Positions 1-6,701 of a stretch of DNA of 32,374 nt are shown in pieces. The translations under genes and the position numbers were made by a program. The notes beneath the pieces are model-generated. The model did no database searches, was not told where the DNA came from, and saw nothing but the letters and a program-made list of their open reading frames with translations. Location of the stretch: the NCBI GenBank assembly GCA_003214055.1, contig QCMD01000009.1, positions 1 to 32,374 on the forward strand. The letters run 5' to 3'. This stretch comes from Prochlorococcus sp. AG-418-K17. GTDB lineage: Bacteria > Cyanobacteriota > Cyanobacteriia > PCC-6307 > Cyanobiaceae. The number at the start of each line of letters is the position of its first letter. The first letter of the stretch is position 1.

Positions 1-119
1 TTGCGTTTATGGAGACGTAAGGCCTTTAACTCTTCTATTGAAATTGGGTTATTTTTTTCTTTTGAATTGAAATGATATAAGTGCATCAGTTTAATAAATT
101 CATATTTTCTATGTGCCAA
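1..119 (-). CDS. hypothetical protein, C-terminus outside window
   Basis: The minus strand is open from a stop just upstream of about position 160 to the window edge. It reads as a basic, helical protein with residues such as KYEFIKLMHLYHF followed by ISIEELKALRLHKR. The start is uncertain: a TTG at 119 or an ATG at 86. No ribosome-binding site is obvious for either. I do not recognise the family. The gene is cut off by the window start, so its full length is unknown. Codon use matches the neighbours, and amino-acid order looks protein-like rather than random. Confidence 0.45.
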   Translation of the reverse strand, partial: MAHRKYEFIKLMHLYHFNSKEKNNPISIEELKALRLHKR

Positions 120-219
120 GTTAACAACCTTATAGGTCTTTGCAATAGAGATAATTAACTAATTTAGAAGTTAGTAAGGCATTTAAAGTTATCTATGCTT
201 TGGATTTAAATTCTAAATC

Positions 220-363
220 TTAGCCATTAGTAACTTTAGAAATTTCAGTTAAAGGTTTGATTGAATTAGATGGAACTTCAATTGGAACTAAAGAAGAACC
301 GTAGTGTGATTCGGCTGATCTCATTAGCAACCAGTAAATGAAGTTAACTAAAGCTGTTTCCAC
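220..363 (-). CDS. small hypothetical protein, 47 aa, GTG start
   Basis: This minus-strand frame reads 47 residues from a GTG at 363, with a hydrophobic stretch (ALVNFIYWLLM) followed by a polar, proline-containing tail (SLVPIEVPSNSIKPLTEI). An in-frame stop lies just upstream of the GTG. An ATG at 324 is the only in-frame alternative and would remove the hydrophobic part. The start codon lies inside the left arm of a 17-bp inverted repeat, an unusual setting for a start. I do not recognise the family. It may be a short membrane-anchored peptide. Confidence 0.45.
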   Translation of the reverse strand: METALVNFIYWLLMRSAESHYGSSLVPIEVPSNSIKPLTEISKVTNG

Positions 364-509
364 GAGGATTTAGTCACTAATCTAAATAACCTCAGTGGAA
401 GTGTATTGACAATATACAAAAAACTTATATTAACCAATCAAGACATTTCTATTGAATCGAGCCAGGCAATAATCAATATACATAAAAGAGCGGACTAAAT
501 CCTCGTGGA
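359..509. repeat. 17-bp perfect inverted repeat (359-375 and 493-509)
   Basis: TCCACGAGGATTTAGTC at 359-375 is the exact reverse complement of 493-509, with 117 bases between the arms. Read outward, each arm contains CTC-GTG-GA. The GTG is the likely start of the minus-strand gene at 363 and of a possible plus-strand frame at 505. The repeat therefore either duplicated a start region or is a folded or protein-bound element between divergent genes. The right arm also takes part in an imperfect hairpin with TTTAGCCCGCT at about 520-530. Confidence 0.7.
406..433 (+). promoter_or_regulatory. possible sigma-70 promoter inside the inverted repeat
   Basis: TTGACA at 406-411 is followed 16 bases later by TATTAA at 428-433. 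It points toward the plus-strand frame at 505. The -35 box is perfect and the -10 box weak. In DNA this AT-rich, such pairs also occur by chance. Confidence 0.25.
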
Positions 510-666
510 GTTTACAGACTTTAGCCCGCTAAAAAATTATAGCTATGTAAAAATCAAGTGGCAACTTAATTCTGAAATGGTTTTGGCAAAATATTCAAAA
601 AAATATTGTTATCTCTATTTGTCAGAACAAGAAGTTATTTTATCTGTTTTTAAATACAATCGTTGA
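505..666 (+). CDS. possible small protein, 53 aa, GTG start
   Basis: This frame opens with a GTG in the right arm of the inverted repeat and ends with TGA at 664-666. The product would be mixed polar and aromatic (MEFTDFSPLKNYSYVKIKW and so on) with no clear membrane helix. Support is limited to the shared start context with the divergent gene at 363 and an upstream promoter-like sequence. There is no convincing Shine-Dalgarno sequence. It could equally be a chance open frame in a non-coding transcript. Confidence 0.25.
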   Translation: MEFTDFSPLKNYSYVKIKWQLNSEMVLAKYSKKYCYLYLSEQEVILSVFKYNR

Positions 667-766
667 TCCTCTATCCGTATCTCTTTGTACCTCAAACCGT
701 ACATTTTTATTAGTCGTTTGATTAGTCTGCCTAGTTAGAACTTAATAACAGCAGCCATTAATTCAA

Positions 767-952
767 ATGTCTTCAACTCCGATCAAATCTTGTAAAAAAT
801 ATGTGTTGAGTTACAAAGATTCATCAAACAATACCCATCAGGTAGGGTTCTATGCTCGCGATGCACACGATTGCCTGATGCTTGCAAGAGAATTTAACTC
901 TTATGTACATGACAACCCAGGCTCTGTGATCAGAATCCAACAAAAATTTTGA
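767..952 (+). CDS. conserved-looking hypothetical protein, 61 aa
   Basis: The product has 61 residues, is soluble and has no membrane segment. Its pattern resembles a short alpha/beta domain: KYVLSYKDSSNNTHQVGFYARDAHDCLMLAREFN looks like a beta-hairpin followed by a helix. The start is the only ATG. The gene is followed after 11 bases by another small gene at 964, whose ribosome-binding GAGG overlaps this gene's stop codon. That suggests one transcript and translational coupling. I do not recognise the family and assign no function. Confidence 0.65.
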   Translation: MSSTPIKSCKKYVLSYKDSSNNTHQVGFYARDAHDCLMLAREFNSYVHDNPGSVIRIQQKF

Positions 953-963
953 GGTACTAAATC

Positions 964-1128
964 ATGAATTTAAAAAGATCACCATTTGCTATTCAAGATA
1001 AAAATGCAAGAGATCTAGACAACGTAAAAGATTATCCAACTATCGCTGATTTGATGAGTGAACAAAATGTCTCAAGTAATGACGCAAATACAGTTCATCA
1101 TAGGAGAGATTTAGATTCTCTCGGCTAG
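964..1128 (+). CDS. small hypothetical protein, 54 aa
   Basis: This frame encodes 54 residues and is polar throughout, with many Asp, Asn and Arg residues and no membrane helix. A Shine-Dalgarno-like GAGGT at 951-955 overlaps the TGA of the upstream gene, a good distance before the ATG at 964. The two genes therefore look co-translated. The C-terminus (VHHRRDLDSLG) is strongly charged. Composition suggests a disordered or partner-binding peptide. No family is recognised. Confidence 0.6.
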   Translation: MNLKRSPFAIQDKNARDLDNVKDYPTIADLMSEQNVSSNDANTVHHRRDLDSLG

Positions 1129-1298
1129 CATTGATTCTATAGCTTGCTTTAAATTAAAAGATCATCATTCCCAAAAACATCTTAGGGGAAGTTGATGTTA
1201 AAAGAAGATAGGATTGATTATTAAAAGATTTTAAGTGAAGAATTTTGATTTATTGATCTCTGTTTGGTCTTTTGCAGCTTATAATTTTTCCTAAGAGG

Positions 1299-1327
1299 TT
1301 GACAATTAAGTATAAATACTTTATAAA
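1299..1327 (+). promoter_or_regulatory. strong sigma-70 type promoter
   Basis: TTGACA at 1299-1304 is a perfect -35 box. After a 17-bp spacer, TATAAA at 1322-1327 is a near-perfect -10 box. Transcription would begin about 1333-1336, giving a leader of about 100 nt before the ATG at 1432. It is among the closest consensus matches I noticed in the window. Confidence 0.7.
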
Positions 1328-1331
1328 TAAA

Positions 1332-1349
1332 TTGTAGTAAATACTACAA
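1332..1349. promoter_or_regulatory. 8-bp dyad at the presumed transcription start
   Basis: TTGTAGTA (1332-1339) and TACTACAA (1342-1349) form a perfect inverted repeat around two A residues. It begins five bases after the -10 box and so covers the expected start of transcription. This is a typical place for a repressor operator. It could instead form a small hairpin at the 5' end of the RNA. Confidence 0.45.
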
Positions 1350-1352
1350 AAT

Positions 1353-1428
1353 CGTCCGATCTACCAATAGATAGACCGCAGTACGACTCAAGCCATAGGA
1401 CGGGGACTTGAGCAATCTCAGGAGCTGC
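1353..1428 (+). promoter_or_regulatory. pseudoknot-capable leader, candidate translational riboswitch
   Basis: Three pairings interlock. CGTCC at 1353-1357 can pair with GGACG at 1398-1402. CTCAAG at 1387-1392 pairs with CTTGAG at 1407-1412. GCAG at 1378-1381 pairs with CTGC at 1425-1428. A small hairpin, ATCTA/TAGAT at 1359-1363 and 1368-1372, lies inside. GGACG sits in the loop of the CTCAAG stem, so this is an H-type pseudoknot. The last pairing abuts the ribosome-binding AGGAG at 1420-1424, seven bases before the ATG, so folding could hide the start. Pseudoknotted leaders upstream of very short genes in Prochlorococcus are known as the Downstream-peptide motif (glutamine-II riboswitch). 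The architecture and context agree, but membership of that family is my inference. Confidence 0.5.
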
Positions 1429-1431
1429 ATC

Positions 1432-1533
1432 ATGGTAAACATGTATTTCAATGGTAAGTCATTTGTATATTGCAAAACCCTAGAAGAGAAAAAAATAAAG
1501 CTTATTTATAGAGGATCTATTTATTTAAGATAA
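1432..1533 (+). CDS. 33-aa protein downstream of structured leader, DUF4278-like C-terminus
   Basis: The gene has 33 codons from an ATG with a good Shine-Dalgarno AGGAG seven bases upstream. The C-terminal IKLIYRGSIYLR resembles the LxYRGxxY signature of the cyanobacterial DUF4278 proteins. The N-terminal part, MVNMYFNGKSFVYCKTLEEK, shows no membrane helix. It is the first gene after a strong promoter and a folded leader, so expression is probably controlled at translation. If the leader senses glutamine, the peptide could take part in nitrogen regulation. That is inference from context, not from the protein itself. Confidence 0.6.
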   Translation: MVNMYFNGKSFVYCKTLEEKKIKLIYRGSIYLR

Positions 1534-1584
1534 TAAATCTGATTTTACTAGATATTTAATAAAAAAAATATTATATGAGGTGCT

Positions 1585-1725
1585 ATGAAATTTACTTATT
1601 CCCCTTTTATAATAATCGACAAGAATAGGAAATCATTAGACTATCAATCAGTAAATCTTGCAGATGAAGACTTATTTAGAAAAGAATATGATGAATATCA
1701 AATTCTAGATAATCTAGATAATTGA
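1585..1725 (+). CDS. small acidic hypothetical protein, 46 aa
   Basis: A clear Shine-Dalgarno GAGGTG at 1577-1582 precedes the ATG closely, which makes this short frame credible. The product begins with a beta-like hydrophobic stretch (MKFTYSPFIIIDKN) and ends in an acidic tail rich in Asp, Glu and Tyr. There is no membrane helix. It lies 51 bases after the 33-codon gene on the same strand and may share its transcript. No family is recognised. Confidence 0.55.
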   Translation: MKFTYSPFIIIDKNRKSLDYQSVNLADEDLFRKEYDEYQILDNLDN

Positions 1726-1840
1726 TCTACTAGGAATAAAATATAAATTCTTGATTCATGTATTCATTTGCTTGATATTAATTAAATAAAGATTAATTAC
1801 TGATGTTATTAGACATATTTCTAATTAATGGAGTGCGTTA

Positions 1841-1903
1841 ATGTTATCGCTTTATTGGTTAGAAGAGAAATTAGACTTAAAAAAGTTAGATAAAGCTCTA
1901 TAA
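1841..1903 (+). CDS. possible 20-aa peptide
   Basis: A GGAG at 1830-1833 lies seven bases before the ATG. The peptide is amphipathic (LYWLEEKLDLKKLDKAL) and would form one helix. At this length a chance frame is quite possible. The ribosome-binding site is the main support. Confidence 0.25.
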   Translation: MLSLYWLEEKLDLKKLDKAL

Positions 1904-2094
1904 ATCAAATTATTTTTTTTGAAAAACTTTGGACCTTATGAGATTTATTTTTAATCAAGTATTTTTTTATACTTTATAAGGAAATCTTATGGTAAAAATA
2001 ATTTTTGCCTATTGTAAATACTAATTATTCGTATATTTTGTAACTAGAAACTAATTAAGAAATAGTTAATTTATGATCATATCTTTTTGAAATT

Positions 2095-2222
2095 ATGCGT
2101 CCTATTTCTGAAGAACTTTATAAAAGAATAGTAAAGAGTTCTAAAAAATGAGTAAATTATTAATTGCTTTATTAGCTTTAGATATTGGCGTAAGTCTCTC
2201 TAAAGTTTATATTTTTACTTAA
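2095..2222 (+). other. two possible overlapping mini-genes (2095-2151, 2148-2222)
   Basis: An 18-aa basic frame (2095-2151) ends in TGA overlapping the ATG of a 24-aa hydrophobic frame (2148-2222) as ATGA. The second peptide, MSKLLIALLALDIGVSLSK, would be a membrane helix. The ATGA overlap is the usual sign of coupled translation. Without a strong ribosome-binding site or homologues, these could be chance frames. The rest of 1904-2501 shows nothing I can support. Confidence 0.2.
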
Positions 2223-2501
2223 CTATCAAAAATCATTATACAAAAAGGATAATTACTTTTTTGAGGTTTGAAAGTCAAATAATAATCCATTATAATTTTG
2301 CTAAAAATAAATACTCTACTTTAGCTTCCTAAATGCATGTGGTAATTTCTAAGTCATAAATTTAATTGATTGATTTATAAAGATATAAACGGAATCTAAA
2401 TAGACTAAGAAAATACAAATAACTATTATGCTTCCATAGTTTAGAAAGTTTCAGATTTTAAATAATTTTGGTTTTTTAAATTCTTGTTTACTTTTTTTTA
2501 A

Positions 2502-2618
2502 TCATTTATGTTCTTTAACTTTTTTAGAAGCATTACCTTTGGCTCTTAGTACCAGAGTTATCGTTAAGACAGCACTTACAATGAAAGCATCAATTAATAG
2601 GTGCGGAGAGATATTCAT
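2502..2618 (-). CDS. small single-helix membrane protein, 38 aa
   Basis: The product has 38 residues. A hydrophobic stretch of about 18 residues (LLIDAFIVSAVLTITLVL) is followed by a basic tail (RAKGNASKKVKEHK). This is the usual build of a small inner or thylakoid membrane protein with a cytoplasmic positive end. The start is the first ATG. There are many similarly built genes in this window. No family is recognised. Confidence 0.5.
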   Translation of the reverse strand: MNISPHLLIDAFIVSAVLTITLVLRAKGNASKKVKEHK

Positions 2619-2753
2619 TAGCGGATAAAAGAAATAAATATAGTCATTATGTTTTAAATTATAAATCTTTAAAAAAAAGAAGCTTTAATACCCCTCAAAG
2701 GTGAACTTTAATAAAAAAATTAGTTAGAATAATTGAACTTAAAATTTTTATTT

Positions 2754-2885
2754 ATGGAAAAAATAGTAAAAAATGTAAACAAATTACTCCCTTTTAGTAA
2801 AAAAGCCAAAAAATATTTACCATTTTTTATTGGGTTTAAATTACTTACATTTACTGGTTTTCTAACTTATATATTTAATCATTAG
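2754..2885 (+). CDS. small membrane protein, 43 aa
   Basis: A basic N-terminal half (EKIVKNVNKLLPFSKKAKK) is followed by a hydrophobic C-terminal half (PFFIGFKLLTFTGFLTYIF). The stop TAG at 2883-2885 is followed immediately by the ATG of the next frame, without a gap. The pair may be translated together. There is no clear ribosome-binding site and no recognised family. Confidence 0.4.
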   Translation: MEKIVKNVNKLLPFSKKAKKYLPFFIGFKLLTFTGFLTYIFNH

Positions 2886-2981
2886 ATGATTTTACCTTCC
2901 CCACAAATTGCCATTGCTTTACTACTAATTAGTGTTGGAATAGTTGTCAGTTTTGATATAAAATTAGACATAAAAAGATAA
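2886..2981 (+). CDS. small membrane protein, 31 aa
   Basis: The ATG directly abuts the stop of the preceding 43-aa frame. The product is a single hydrophobic helix (IAIALLLISVGIVVSF) with a basic end (DIKLDIKR). The tight junction suggests coupled translation, or that the two frames once formed one two-helix protein split by a stop codon. Confidence 0.4.
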   Translation: MILPSPQIAIALLLISVGIVVSFDIKLDIKR

Positions 2982-3008
2982 AAAATAGATTTATTGAAAT
3001 AAAAACTA

Positions 3009-3206
3009 GTGAATAAAAAAGAAAGAAAAAAGCTTTTTAAGTCAATGTCCAGTACTGAAAGGCAAAAATTAATTTTAAAGAAAATGAAAGCTAAGGGGTT
3101 AGAAGTAGGAAGTGGAGTTCCTAATAAAAAATATAATAGTGACGAAATTTATGAATTAATCCATATCGCTAATTGTTTCCCAGAATTAAGGAAAGAAGGT
3201 AATTAG
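3009..3206 (+). CDS. basic hypothetical protein, 65 aa, GTG start
   Basis: The frame begins with GTG at 3009 and reads 65 residues. The N-terminal half is very basic and helical (NKKERKKLFKSMSSTERQKLILKKMKAKG). The C-terminal half is mixed (SDEIYELIHIANCFPELRKEGN). No ATG is available at the expected place; an internal Met at residue 13 would halve the helix. It may bind nucleic acid, but nothing specific shows this. It is convergent with the next gene, with five bases between them. Confidence 0.55.
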   Translation: MNKKERKKLFKSMSSTERQKLILKKMKAKGLEVGSGVPNKKYNSDEIYELIHIANCFPELRKEGN

Positions 3207-3211
3207 TTACA

Positions 3212-3475
3212 TTATTCAACAAGTTCAATCGTATAGACGGTATCTTTGCAATTATTTTTTTTGTCCCATTCTTTTGCAAATGGTGACTCCATTTCTGCTC
3301 CTAATTTTTGTAGGTCATTACATTTCATCAATAAATGAGATTTATGATCATTTACTTTTACAAACTCATAATCAGTTACAAACTCCTTGCACATTTCTTC
3401 AAGAAATAGATTAGTAACATCATTCTTAAATTCTTCAAATGTACAGCTAAAAGTTGAAATGATGAGTGTGTTCAT
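3212..3475 (-). CDS. hypothetical protein, 87 aa, possible ferredoxin-like fold
   Basis: The product has 87 residues with a beta-alpha-beta pattern: MNTLIISTFSCTFEEFKNDV, then a helix, then YEFVKVNDHKSHLLMKC, then a second helix and a final strand (DTVYTIELVE). Length and pattern recall small dimeric alpha/beta-barrel proteins and the cyanobacterial DUF3764 group. That assignment is weak and from memory. No catalytic motif is visible. The ATG start is clear. It is convergent with the 3009 gene. Confidence 0.6.
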   Translation of the reverse strand: MNTLIISTFSCTFEEFKNDVTNLFLEEMCKEFVTDYEFVKVNDHKSHLLMKCNDLQKLGAEMESPFAKEWDKKNNCKDTVYTIELVE

Positions 3476-3833
3476 AAAAAAGAAACCAATTTCTCCTTAT
3501 TTTAGATCGAATGTCAATAATAGTTTTTTAAAGCTTCTAGGTTTCTTATATAAACAAGTATTTTTTAGCTAGAAGACTAAAAGGCATCTGCAAAAAATAT
3601 TTTAAATATTTATTATTTATAAATTACCCTAATTAAATATTTGAATTTTTTGTCTTTCATGATTCCTAAATTTTGACTTATGAATTTTCACAAATTATTT
3701 TTAGTATTTAAGTCTATTTTTACTATCAGAGATAACTTATCTGATAGCTAAGGGACAAAAATTTATTTCATCAAGTAGAAATTTATTTATTAAAAATTTT
3801 GATCTTGAGAATCATTTATAGATACAATTAAAA
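3476..3833. other. gene-poor AT-rich stretch with one hairpin
   Basis: I see no convincing gene in these 358 bases. The one structure is an 8-bp stem, CTATCAGA (3723-3730) with TCTGATAG (3740-3747), around a 9-base loop. Neither side has a T-run, so it is not a standard terminator. It could lie in the leader of the gene at 3834. Confidence 0.4.
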
Positions 3834-4292
3834 ATGTATAAAAAAGTTATTCTTTTCCTTATTTTTTTAACTACCTCAATTGGGATTATTTACCCAACGA
3901 AAGAGGAGAATACCAAATTTTTTGACTACTGCCACTCTTTTGAAAAAATAATTTCTAGGAACTTAATAAGAAAAAAGAAAAATTTATCAAGAGAAGCTGA
4001 ATTCATCTCAAAAAATATTACGAAAATTGGAATTAGAAAGTCACAAGGAGTCTTAATTAAAAAGATTATTGATCAATATAAAAATTCTAATAATTCATTA
4101 ATAATTAGTTTTTTATCTAGTGACTTTTATTGTTTTGGAGGTTATTGGATTGAAACAGTAAAACCTGGTAAATTTGAATCACTTTTATATGAGAATAGCA
4201 AGAAAAAAATAAATGAATTTAATAATTTGAAAGATGAAATAGATGGATTTCTAAACAATTTAAATTCTGAATATCAAATCTTTATTAAATAA
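3834..4292 (+). CDS. hypothetical exported or membrane-anchored protein, 152 aa
   Basis: The N-terminus (MYKKVILFLIFLTTSIGIIYP) is a typical signal peptide or single anchor. The remaining 130 residues are polar, helical and Lys/Asn rich, with two cysteines (C33 in FFDYCHSFEK and C103 in DFYCFGGYW) that could form a disulfide outside the cytoplasm. The FYCFGGYWIETVKPGKF segment is the most distinctive part. I do not recognise the family. Export is inferred from the N-terminus and cysteine pair. Confidence 0.6.
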   Translation: MYKKVILFLIFLTTSIGIIYPTKEENTKFFDYCHSFEKIISRNLIRKKKNLSREAEFISKNITKIGIRKSQGVLIKKIIDQYKNSNNSLIISFLSSDFYCFGGYWIETVKPGKFESLLYENSKKKINEFNNLKDEIDGFLNNLNSEYQIFIK

Positions 4293-4453
4293 TTTAATAA
4301 GTTTCCAAGAAAATAGAGCTTGCGTCCCCATTAGTATTTGCGTCAATATCAAAAAATATTATTTTCATATAGTCTTATCCTGAATTTAAAAATAAACTCA
4401 CAGAATAATCGAGTGCTTATTTATTATAAATTCATATTTCTTCTTTATATGTT

Positions 4454-4600
4454 ATGAACATTTACTTATTCTGGATATTATTTTTATCTTTGTGGGCAAT
4501 TGTTCCGTTAATGATAATAAAAGGCAGAGTCGATGAAAAACCTAAAGTTATCCCTTCACCAGATGTTAAAGCTAATAAGAAAAATTGGTTTAATAAATAA
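4454..4600 (+). CDS. small single-helix membrane protein, 48 aa
   Basis: A strongly hydrophobic helix (IYLFWILFLSLWAIVPLMII) is followed by a basic, proline-containing tail of about 24 residues (KGRVDEKPKVIPSPDVKANKK). ATG is the only reasonable start. It matches the general build of small cyanobacterial membrane subunits but no named one. It is convergent with apt, with 73 bases between the stops. Confidence 0.55.
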   Translation: MNIYLFWILFLSLWAIVPLMIIKGRVDEKPKVIPSPDVKANKKNWFNK

Positions 4601-4673
4601 ACGATTTATATATTTAATTTAGAATAAATAGAAATTTATAATCCAGAAAATAAAACCAATTTTTGGAACATTT

Positions 4674-5189
4674 CTAGAACTTTATATTTGAGGCTACTGG
4701 AAATTCAAAATTGTTTCTTCCTTTAAGTTCTTCTAATTCAATAACTACTGATAAACCAAAGACTTCTTTTTTAAGCTCTCTTAGCATTTCAGAAACACAC
4801 TTTACAGTTCCTCCAGTTGCTAACAAATCGTCAACTATTGCAAATGAATCATATTGGTTTATCGATTCTATTTGTACTGCTAGCGAATTTTGTCCATATT
4901 CCAAATCATACGATTTTTCAAATATCCTTCCTGGTAATTTCCCTGGCTTTCTTGCTAAAACCATAGGTTTGGATAAATATAAAGATATAGCGGTACCAAA
5001 AATGAAACCTCTTGCGTCAATGGATAAAATTGCATCTGCATTTTTTAAAAATTGACTAGCTGACATTTCCTCAATTAAATTCGAAAAGATTTCTGGATTT
5101 TGTAATACAGGTAAAACATCTTTAAATACAATCCCTTTTTTAGGAAAGTCTACGTGATCCTTAATCAATTTCTTGAGATTCTCAGTCAA
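4674..5189 (-). CDS. apt: adenine phosphoribosyltransferase
   Basis: Apt makes AMP from adenine and phosphoribosyl pyrophosphate in the cytoplasm, recycling purines. The product is 171 residues, close to the usual 170-183. The phosphoribosyl-pyrophosphate loop FAIVDDLLATGGT is at residues 116-128, and the N-terminal DFPKKGIVFKDVLPVL matches the family. SIDARGFIFG (57-66) and ARKPGKLPG (79-87) are also family segments. The start is TTG at 5189; no ATG lies nearby in frame, and the N-terminus it gives fits the family. It is a single gene with no obvious operon partner. Confidence 0.93.
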   Translation of the reverse strand: MTENLKKLIKDHVDFPKKGIVFKDVLPVLQNPEIFSNLIEEMSASQFLKNADAILSIDARGFIFGTAISLYLSKPMVLARKPGKLPGRIFEKSYDLEYGQNSLAVQIESINQYDSFAIVDDLLATGGTVKCVSEMLRELKKEVFGLSVVIELEELKGRNNFEFPVASNIKF

Positions 5190-5391
5190 TTTAATCCGAA
5201 AATTTTTAGTCTTTAAGATTTATTATATTCTTAAAAATATAATTATTTATCCAATAGATTTTTTTAGTTAAAAATTAAGTTTAGGTAAACTTTTTTCTTT
5301 ATAAAAAATCCGATTTTTGGTTTAGATAAATATATTTTTTTTATGTTTCCTATTAAGTAGTGTTTATTAAAGTTTATTTTTTAATAGTTAA

Positions 5392-5540
5392 ATGGATTTT
5401 AAAGAGGTTAAGGTGGGGCACAAAATTGATCAAACTAAAATTTTTTAAACTTGGAAGATTTTAAGTATTTGTTATTTGATACCTGGGACTTTCTTAAAGT
5501 TAGAGAGAAATACTGGTTAGCTCCTTATGAAATAAATTAA
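5392..5540 (+). pseudogene. small gene interrupted by a one-base shift in a T-run
   Basis: An ATG at 5392 opens 18 codons ending in TAA at 5446-5448. Directly at a run of six T (5441-5446) a second frame continues without ATG to a stop at 5538-5540. Adding one T joins them into one coherent 48-49 residue protein: MDFKEVKVGHKIDQTKIF followed by LNLEDFKYLLFDTWDF and a WLAPYEIN end. The downstream part, with its aromatic and charged pattern, looks truly coding. Explanations are a real frameshift mutation, a sequencing error in the homopolymer, or slippage during transcription. The family is not recognised. Confidence 0.4.
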
Positions 5541-5543
5541 CTT

Positions 5544-6701
5544 TTAACTACTAGCTTTATGAAGCAAATAATAACCTCCGCAAAGAGAAATTAATATTGG
5601 GGACCAAGTTGCAACTATTGGCGTTAATAAACCTTTAACTCCAAATGAACTGAATAGAAAAGACATTACATAATAAATCAAAATAAGAATCACACTTATG
5701 CCAAAACCTTGGCCTTTAGATGATCTTATATTAGATTTTGAACCTAAGCTGCTACCAATCAAACCAAAAACTATGCAAGCACAAGGTAATGTAAATTTTT
5801 CTTGAATTCGCACCTTAATCCTTCTTATCTCTTTTAAGTTTCCTGTTTGTTCATATATTTTTTTAGCTTCCAAGGCTTCTTTAACCGTCATCTTGGTTGC
5901 ATCTTTGGGAACCCTAGCTAAGGTAATTGGCCCCTCATCGAATGGGTATTCATATCTTTCAAATTGTACAGTAGTCGTTTGCCCATTTTTATTTATGGAA
6001 ACTATGCTTCCATTAGAAAATATCCATGAAGTATTCTTTTTATCAAAGATCGCATTTTCTGCTTTTAAAATTTGTTGTAAGTTTATTCTTGATAAATCTA
6101 AAACCGTAACATCTTTCATCACATTATTTTCAAACCAAGATGCATAGAAAATATGAGTTAAATAAGTGTTTGTTTCTGTAGGCTTATTTGATTTCGGTAA
6201 AATTCTTGATCCATATCTTGAAAACATAATATTTGCTTTAGCCTCTTCTGTATTAAAAGATTTGCCCATCCCCGCTCTAAGAGTAGCTTCAGCTAGTTTA
6301 TTACTTACAGGAACTAAATTATCGTTAAAGTAAAAAGTCAGTCCAGTCATAAATATTGAAAGCGCAATTGCTGGTGCAATAATTCTTGAGGTTGTAATAC
6401 CTAAAGATTTCAGGGCAATTAATTCAGAGTTTGATGATAATTTTCCATAAGCTAATAGAGTGGAAAGTAAGACTGCCATAGGAAAAGACAACACTAAAAA
6501 GCTTGGTAAACTAAAAAAAAGAACTTTTATTGCTAGGGGTAAAGGTAAACCAAATTCAACTATTTTTCTTATAAGATCAAACATCACTCCCACAGATAAT
6601 GAAATAACTGAAAAAGCGGAAATAGCAAATATCATTGGAGGCATTATTTGTCCTAACAACCATCTGTCAATTAATGGAAGTGTTCGCCATGGAGTAGCCA
6701 T
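5544..6701 (-). CDS. LptF/LptG family permease (YjgP/YjgQ)
   Basis: This is a membrane subunit of the ABC system that pulls lipopolysaccharide from the inner membrane toward the outer membrane. From the ATG at 6701 it has 385 residues, as usual. There are three N-terminal helices (IMPPMIFAISAFSVISLSVGV and following, with PLPLAIKVLFFSLPSFLVLSF), a large periplasmic middle region, and three C-terminal helices ending GGYYLLHK. The open frame reaches a TTG at 6809. The extra 36 residues are Lys/Asn rich, and the family starts near PWRTLPLIDRW, so I prefer 6701. It is convergent with the broken small gene at 5392, three bases away. Cyanobacteria often carry one copy, so F and G cannot be told apart here. 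Confidence 0.88.
   Translation of the reverse strand: MATPWRTLPLIDRWLLGQIMPPMIFAISAFSVISLSVGVMFDLIRKIVEFGLPLPLAIKVLFFSLPSFLVLSFPMAVLLSTLLAYGKLSSNSELIALKSLGITTSRIIAPAIALSIFMTGLTFYFNDNLVPVSNKLAEATLRAGMGKSFNTEEAKANIMFSRYGSRILPKSNKPTETNTYLTHIFYASWFENNVMKDVTVLDLSRINLQQILKAENAIFDKKNTSWIFSNGSIVSINKNGQTTTVQFERYEYPFDEGPITLARVPKDATKMTVKEALEAKKIYEQTGNLKEIRRIKVRIQEKFTLPCACIVFGLIGSSLGSKSNIRSSKGQGFGISVILILIYYVMSFLFSSFGVKGLLTPIVATWSPILISLCGGYYLLHKASS

Noticed and set aside
3723..3747. 8-bp hairpin as a terminator
   Set aside because: No T-run follows on either strand and no gene ends nearby in the right orientation.
4711..5055. 114-codon plus-strand frame
   Set aside because: It lies wholly within apt on the opposite strand and has no protein-like features.
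5444..5450. TTTAAAC, the classic -1 frameshift slippery heptamer, at the split small gene
   Set aside because: Its frame does not match: slipping there would move from the second frame to a third one, not from the first frame to the second.
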